Below, piece by piece: positions 6,376 to 9,808 of a DNA stretch of 9,808 bases. Both the position numbers and the translations under genes were made by a program. The first letter of the stretch is position 1; every line of letters begins with the position of its first letter. The notes below the pieces were generated by a model. The model was not told where the DNA came from, ran no database searches, and worked only from the letters and a program-made list of their open reading frames with translations. Origin of the DNA: Candidatus Uhrbacteria bacterium (GTDB lineage Bacteria; Patescibacteriota; Patescibacteriia; JACQRZ01); the NCBI GenBank assembly GCA_016206235.1, contig JACQRZ010000040.1, positions 1 to 9,808 of the forward strand. The letters run 5' to 3'.

Positions 6376-6392
6376 TCACAATAGTATTGTGA
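6376..6392. promoter_or_regulatory. 17-base palindrome, possible operator
   Basis: TCACAATAGTATTGTGA is a perfect inverted repeat of two 8-base arms around a central G. It lies 46 bases before the large surface-protein gene, after T-rich DNA, and includes a TAGTAT sequence (6382-6387) that could be a weak -10 box. This length and symmetry suit a dimeric repressor or activator site. If it is transcribed it would form an 8-base-pair hairpin only with some arm bases unpaired in the loop. No regulator gene lies in the window. Confidence 0.45.
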
Positions 6393-6398
6393 ATAATA

Positions 6399-6410
6399 GG
6401 CACGAATGCC
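6399..6410 (+). promoter_or_regulatory. Short stem-loop in the leader of the surface-protein gene
   Basis: GGCACGAATGCC gives a four-pair GC-rich stem (GGCA/TGCC) with a CGAA loop. It sits between the 17-base palindrome and the ribosome binding site. Alone it could be chance; it is noted because it is the second of three inverted repeats in 61 bases. Confidence 0.3.
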
Positions 6411-6422
6411 GATATAAAAGTT

Positions 6423-6437
6423 AGGAGTACGTACTCT
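6423..6437 (+). promoter_or_regulatory. Ribosome binding site buried in a perfect palindrome
   Basis: The Shine-Dalgarno sequence AGGAG (6423-6427) is ten bases from the ATG at 6438, which is longer than usual. The bases GAGTACGTACTC (6425-6436) are a perfect 12-base palindrome, so GAGU can pair with ACUC around an ACGU loop in the mRNA, with one further G-U pair. Folding would hide half the Shine-Dalgarno sequence. Confidence 0.5.
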
Positions 6438-9413
6438 ATGACTAAACTAATCTCCATTTCCATAAGCAAAACGCTGCCGAGGTGTATAAAGATCGGGCGT
6501 GCAGCTGCGTTTGCCATTATAGCTCTTGCGCTCACTCCCCTCGATGTCCTTACACAGCAAGAGTCGACCGCAGCTTTTGCTCTGGCAGCGAGTTCAGCAC
6601 AAGTCGGCATCTCACTCTCCGAGCAGCTTGAGTCAGTCAGTCCTCCGAAAAAACGACTCGTGTGGACGATTACGCGCGATCCCTCTATAACCGCGGGCGT
6701 GGTTTGTCGCGTCTTTGCAACTGGAGAAGAGGACATAGTGAAATTTCCGACCGATGGCGCTCTTCTATCGTCACTTGTACCGTTCGACCCCAGCGGCCAG
6801 TTTACACCGCCCGGAGCGCCCGTTCCAACCGTGGATCCGTCGTGGAACAACTCGACCCGCATTCACCCAGTAGCATCACAGGCAACATACCGCATGCACT
6901 GTGAATGGACAGAAAATGGTGAAGCAGCATCAACCGAATCCTCTGTAACCGTTGCAGGCGGCCCCGAGTACAGCGCTGCGCGGGCAATCGAGCTTGAGCT
7001 TACTGCCAATCGTACGTACGCCCGCCTTGGAAAAGACCTCATCACTGTCACGTATGGCGGAAAAACGACCTCTGGCGAGCGCGTGCCATGCTTTCTTACA
7101 AGGTCGGTAAAAAATGCCGCGGGCGGAGAGGTAACACGTGACATGCTAGGATTTGAACTTCCTGAAAATGGTGAGCGTGTTTTGCGTACTCAACAATATG
7201 ATCTCGAACATCATATCCTTGATCTCACATTGACATGCGGCTCTGTGACCGAAAAAAAACTACGGTTAACGCGTCCGATCATCCTAAAGGCAAGCAAGGC
7301 TCACATTATCCCAGGACAAGGCGACGTTAACGGTGCCGATATCGATTTTCATATTAGTATTCACCAATTGCCAAAAACAACTTGTAAGCTTCTTGGTGGA
7401 AACGTGCCCATTACTATCTCTGTTCCGCCACGGGTACCTCGTGGAGTGCCGGCCATCAGACCTGACAAAAATGGAAAATACACATTTACAACGACCGTGA
7501 AAGGGATTGGATTTGCGCAACCGATCACGCCGACACAAGTTGTATGCGAGACCGTCGCGGGTATTGGCCGTGTCGAATCGAATGTCGCAGAAATCTACCG
7601 ACTCATGAGCATAACGGCTGAATCGGGAAATGTCGAAGCGCGAATGCCTCTTCGACTCTCGTGGAATGCACAAACGTTGGAGAGTGCCGATCGAAAGATC
7701 GCGCCAACACACTGCTATCTCCAAAGCCCGGCAACGGCATGGGATCCGTCGATCATCGGTTTGAATAAGGTTTCCCCCTCGTATTCGCTCACTGTTTTTC
7801 CTCCGAAGCAGAAAACAGAGTATTGGCTCTCGTGCGACTACGAATTCACGGATAAACGCACGGGGAATGTTCGCACGGATTACGTATTAATCAAAAAAGC
7901 AGTCACGACCTTCGCGCCGTCACAACCGAAAATCGAATACCTTACCGAGGTCGGCAGCATTTTGCCAGAAGATATCCAGAAAACCCCCGGCGTTAATCAG
8001 TTCTTTAATTTCTATGTGAAAGGCGGTGCCGGAGTACAGCTGTTTGGCGACCATCGCGTCTGCAATCGAGCAATTCTCCTCTATGGTGGAACAACGCCAG
8101 AGGCAGACTTCACTCGTCGCTACATGATCCAGATTGTGACGCCGGACTCTCCGCAAACGTGCAAAATCAGGGCTCGAGGCGTGGACAAAAATGGTAATCT
8201 GACATCTCGGGAGATGACTCTTCCATACCTCGTGGATGTCAGGCTCCCAGCCACTCCTCGCGTATGGGATGTGTCTGTCTCGCCGGCACACGCGCAGGGA
8301 CCAGGCCGCAATCGTACTGTCAGTTTTATGATCGAAGGATATTCTGACTTTCAAAATCGAGATAATGCTGAAATTGTGATGAGTGATGATTCCAGTCCTG
8401 GATGCGCGACCTATGGTAAGGATGTTGAATCGCTTGCGAATCAGCCGGTCTACACCAAACGAATGCGACTTTCCTTTCAGCCATTGTCATCTCTTTCATG
8501 CGCGTTCAGCGTTCGGAATATCAGTAATGGAAACCAGTCGAACCAGATAGCATTTTCAGTTTCGATCACACCTCCGCCCACAACTTCCTCAGAGAACGCC
8601 ACAGATATCGTAACGGACTCCGCGCTTGTTGCTGTTAATCAATATGTGATCGATCACGCAGGAGCAGTCTCTTCCGGTGCGGGATCGCTAACTGATCAAC
8701 AGCTCATCACCACATCCAATCCACTCGTTGCAAACACCGGCGCGGGTATCACCACATCCAATCCACTCGTTGCAAACACCGGCGCGGGTATCACCACATC
8801 CAATCCACTCGTTGCAAACACCGGCGCGGCGCTTGTTGCAAACACCGGCACCGCTCTAGCGTCAAACTGTGCCACCTGTGTTCAAGTAAGTTCGAATATG
8901 AAAAAACTGAAAGAGCAGCTGAAAAAAAAGATTGTGCCCATAGAGAAAAAATCTAAAAATCCGCTGAAGGTCGCACTTTCACAGTCGCAGACATCGATTG
9001 GAACGCCGATTCAAGTAACTGTCGCTCATGCAACGCCGAACTCGCCGATACACTTTTTCCTACACCAAGATGAAAAAAACGTTCTCCGTATTCCATCAGA
9101 TTCCTTCCATACGGATGCGTCGGGCACATTTGAGGGATCGGTCACAATTCCTGATTCAATAGTACTAGGAGTATACGCACTTCTTGCAGTAGATGTGAGT
9201 GGGACATCCGCTTCAAAAAAGCTGACGGTTGCCGAAGCAACGCCTCAACCTGTATTGCAATCAGATCCTCCCCCCGTCTGTCCGGCGGGCTCCACGTACA
9301 GCCAGATATTCAAGCGCTGTATTGAGGATATCCCTGTGACAGTTGAGCAAGAGAAACCGTCATGCCCTGCTGGCGAGGAGTATAGCATTACACTCCGCCG
9401 CTGCGTCAGATAG
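6438..9413 (+). CDS. Large secreted surface protein with Ig-like Cys-paired domains and tandem repeats
   Basis: The 991-residue protein starts with a signal peptide (a basic region to Arg21, a hydrophobic core at 22-38, and a probable cut near residues 46-51). Six beta-rich segments follow, each with one likely disulfide: Cys90/155, 218/267, 316/370, 426/466, 542/575 and 656/688. Segment four, with LSWN...CYLQ...TEYWLSCDY, fits the W...C...YxLxC pattern of Ig-like domains common in Parcubacteria. Residues 757-798 are three ITTSNPLVANTGA(G/A) repeats, followed by a CATC pair (811-814) and a Lys-rich stretch (821-843). Another Ig-like domain (844-935, with TDASGTFEGSVTIPD and GVYALLAVD) precedes two CPAGxxYSxxxx(K/R)RC motifs (948-961 and 976-989). 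There is no sortase signal, C-terminal membrane helix or enzyme motif. An adhesin or structural envelope role is inference. The AGGAG site supports the start. Confidence 0.87.
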   Translation: MTKLISISISKTLPRCIKIGRAAAFAIIALALTPLDVLTQQESTAAFALAASSAQVGISLSEQLESVSPPKKRLVWTITRDPSITAGVVCRVFATGEEDIVKFPTDGALLSSLVPFDPSGQFTPPGAPVPTVDPSWNNSTRIHPVASQATYRMHCEWTENGEAASTESSVTVAGGPEYSAARAIELELTANRTYARLGKDLITVTYGGKTTSGERVPCFLTRSVKNAAGGEVTRDMLGFELPENGERVLRTQQYDLEHHILDLTLTCGSVTEKKLRLTRPIILKASKAHIIPGQGDVNGADIDFHISIHQLPKTTCKLLGGNVPITISVPPRVPRGVPAIRPDKNGKYTFTTTVKGIGFAQPITPTQVVCETVAGIGRVESNVAEIYRLMSITAESGNVEARMPLRLSWNAQTLESADRKIAPTHCYLQSPATAWDPSIIGLNKVSPSYSLTVFPPKQKTEYWLSCDYEFTDKRTGNVRTDYVLIKKAVTTFAPSQPKIEYLTEVGSILPEDIQKTPGVNQFFNFYVKGGAGVQLFGDHRVCNRAILLYGGTTPEADFTRRYMIQIVTPDSPQTCKIRARGVDKNGNLTSREMTLPYLVDVRLPATPRVWDVSVSPAHAQGPGRNRTVSFMIEGYSDFQNRDNAEIVMSDDSSPGCATYGKDVESLANQPVYTKRMRLSFQPLSSLSCAFSVRNISNGNQSNQIAFSVSITPPPTTSSENATDIVTDSALVAVNQYVIDHAGAVSSGAGSLTDQQLITTSNPLVANTGAGITTSNPLVANTGAGITTSNPLVANTGAALVANTGTALASNCATCVQVSSNMKKLKEQLKKKIVPIEKKSKNPLKVALSQSQTSIGTPIQVTVAHATPNSPIHFFLHQDEKNVLRIPSDSFHTDASGTFEGSVTIPDSIVLGVYALLAVDVSGTSASKKLTVAEATPQPVLQSDPPPVCPAGSTYSQIFKRCIEDIPVTVEQEKPSCPAGEEYSITLRRCVR
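8706..8852 (+). repeat. 42-base in-frame tandem repeat, three full copies plus a partial
   Basis: Copies at 8706-8747 and 8748-8789 are identical in all 42 bases, and the third (8790-8831) differs only in its last two. A partial fourth copy (8832-8852) matches 18 of 21 bases. Each unit encodes ITTSNPLVANTGAG, so gain or loss of a unit keeps the reading frame. Base-level identity, including third codon positions, points to recent expansion by slippage or recombination. It forms a Thr/Asn/Ala-rich linker between the Ig-like region and the Lys-rich segment of the host protein. Confidence 0.93.
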
Positions 9414-9418
9414 CTCTA

Positions 9419-9460
9419 AAACAAACCGCGCCCGAAGGGCGCGATTCTGCATTTTTGTTT
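9419..9460. terminator. Intrinsic terminator, probably bidirectional
   Basis: CGCGCCC (9427-9433) pairs with GGGCGCG (9437-9443) around GAA. An outer stem AAACAAA (9419-9425) pairs with TTTGTTT (9454-9460). In the plus direction the T-run (9452-9456) comes eight bases after the inner stem. In the minus direction the stem is followed after one base by TTTGTTTT, a better intrinsic form. It lies six bases after the surface-protein stop and between that gene and a convergent minus-strand gene, so it probably serves both. Confidence 0.8.
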
Positions 9461-9595
9461 GCAAATCTGCCCCTCTTGGATAACATACGAACTTTTTTTA
9501 AGGAAAATCCTGATAATGACAATAAAGCACTAAAGTATTGAATTTTATGCTCACACTCTGCGAAAAATTAGGAAAATAAGGCGTCAAGTATCTTC

Positions 9596-9808
9596 TTAGG
9601 TTACGGTGAGCCAAAGATCCTTCTTTGCGGTAATAATGGACTCGAGGCCCGATAATAACTCTTTCCCGAAATCGTCATCATCCTCCAACATAAAGGGATG
9701 AGCTCGCATATATTCGGCAAGGCAAATGACTTCATCATGCCTCAAATGACCATAATATTCATCAGCTGAGAGTCCTTGTGTTACGTCGTGAAACGCACGG
9801 GCAAAAAA
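9596..9808 (-). CDS. Unrecognised protein, C-terminal part only
   Basis: A minus-strand frame is open from the window edge to a TAA at 9596-9598, giving the last 70 residues of a longer protein or possibly a small one starting just outside. The visible part is acidic and probably helical, with AEYMRAHPFMLEDDDDFGKELL in the middle and an ending in KKDLWLTVT. No signal peptide, membrane segment or metal motif is visible. Codon use looks normal and no stop interrupts it, which supports a real gene. I do not recognise the family. It converges on the surface-protein gene, and the 182 bases between them hold the shared terminator and otherwise only A/T-rich sequence. Confidence 0.6.
   Translation of the reverse strand, partial: FFARAFHDVTQGLSADEYYGHLRHDEVICLAEYMRAHPFMLEDDDDFGKELLSGLESIITAKKDLWLTVT

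Noticed and set aside
6413..6418. TATAAA as the -10 box of the surface-protein gene
   Set aside because: A transcript starting about seven bases later would begin at or near the Shine-Dalgarno sequence, leaving almost no leader, and no -35 box stands at a normal distance.
6083..6862. Long minus-strand open frame of 259 codons opposite the M23 and surface-protein genes
   Set aside because: It spans an intergenic region and two well-supported genes, has a Ser/Arg-rich low-quality translation with no motif, and is best explained as an antisense shadow.
7284..7724. Minus-strand open frame of 146 codons inside the surface-protein gene
   Set aside because: It is Arg/Cys-rich with no recognisable motif and wholly inside a convincing coding sequence on the other strand. 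A similar frame at 7920-8354 was rejected for the same reason.
8706..8852. CRISPR-like array
   Set aside because: The units are directly adjacent with no spacers and encode an in-frame peptide repeat, so this is a coding minisatellite.

Overview
The window looks like chromosomal DNA from a Candidate Phyla Radiation (Patescibacteria) bacterium, most likely of the Parcubacteria group. The grounds are a DUF5671-type four-helix membrane protein beside a small 'RVSDLQQIQ' membrane-anchored protein, short and tightly overlapping genes, and a large secreted protein built of Cys-paired Ig-like domains of a kind I associate with this group. TGA is used as a stop, so this is not one of the lineages that recode TGA. 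The assignment rests on family recognition, not on a marker gene.

Positions 1-5067 hold seven genes, all on the minus strand and transcribed from right to left: a sugar-nucleotide epimerase, a DHH-family phosphoesterase, the DUF5671 membrane protein, the small membrane-anchored protein, an amidohydrolase, a GNAT-type acetyltransferase, and endonuclease III. Neighbours either overlap (4, 4, 14 and 65 bases) or are 1-3 bases apart, so this is almost certainly one operon with translational coupling. Its functions are mixed: surface sugar, nucleotide turnover, membrane and DNA repair. The operon is bounded at each end by a short array of degenerate 7-base repeats. The array at 5073-5109 includes a TATAAT box and the leader of the first gene. 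The array at 1-35 runs into the stop codon of endonuclease III, which has lost part of its iron-sulfur cluster site.

Positions 5068-5259 are a divergent intergenic region carrying promoter elements for both sides and an unexplained terminator-like hairpin.

Positions 5260-9413 hold two plus-strand genes for exported proteins. The first is a secreted M23-type peptidase with an intact zinc site and an unrecognised N-terminal domain. The second is a 991-residue surface or secreted protein with six Cys-paired beta-sandwich-like domains, a near-identical 42-base tandem repeat, a Lys-rich linker, another Ig-like domain and two tandem CPAG...C motifs. A 140-base leader with three successive inverted repeats separates the two genes. 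Together they suggest a cell-envelope module that may be concerned with wall remodelling and attachment to other cells; this is inference.

A hairpin terminator at 9419-9460 follows, and the window ends in the C-terminal 70 residues of an unrecognised minus-strand gene. No tRNA, rRNA, CRISPR, insertion sequence or phage gene is visible, and no stretch over 300 bases lacks a gene.
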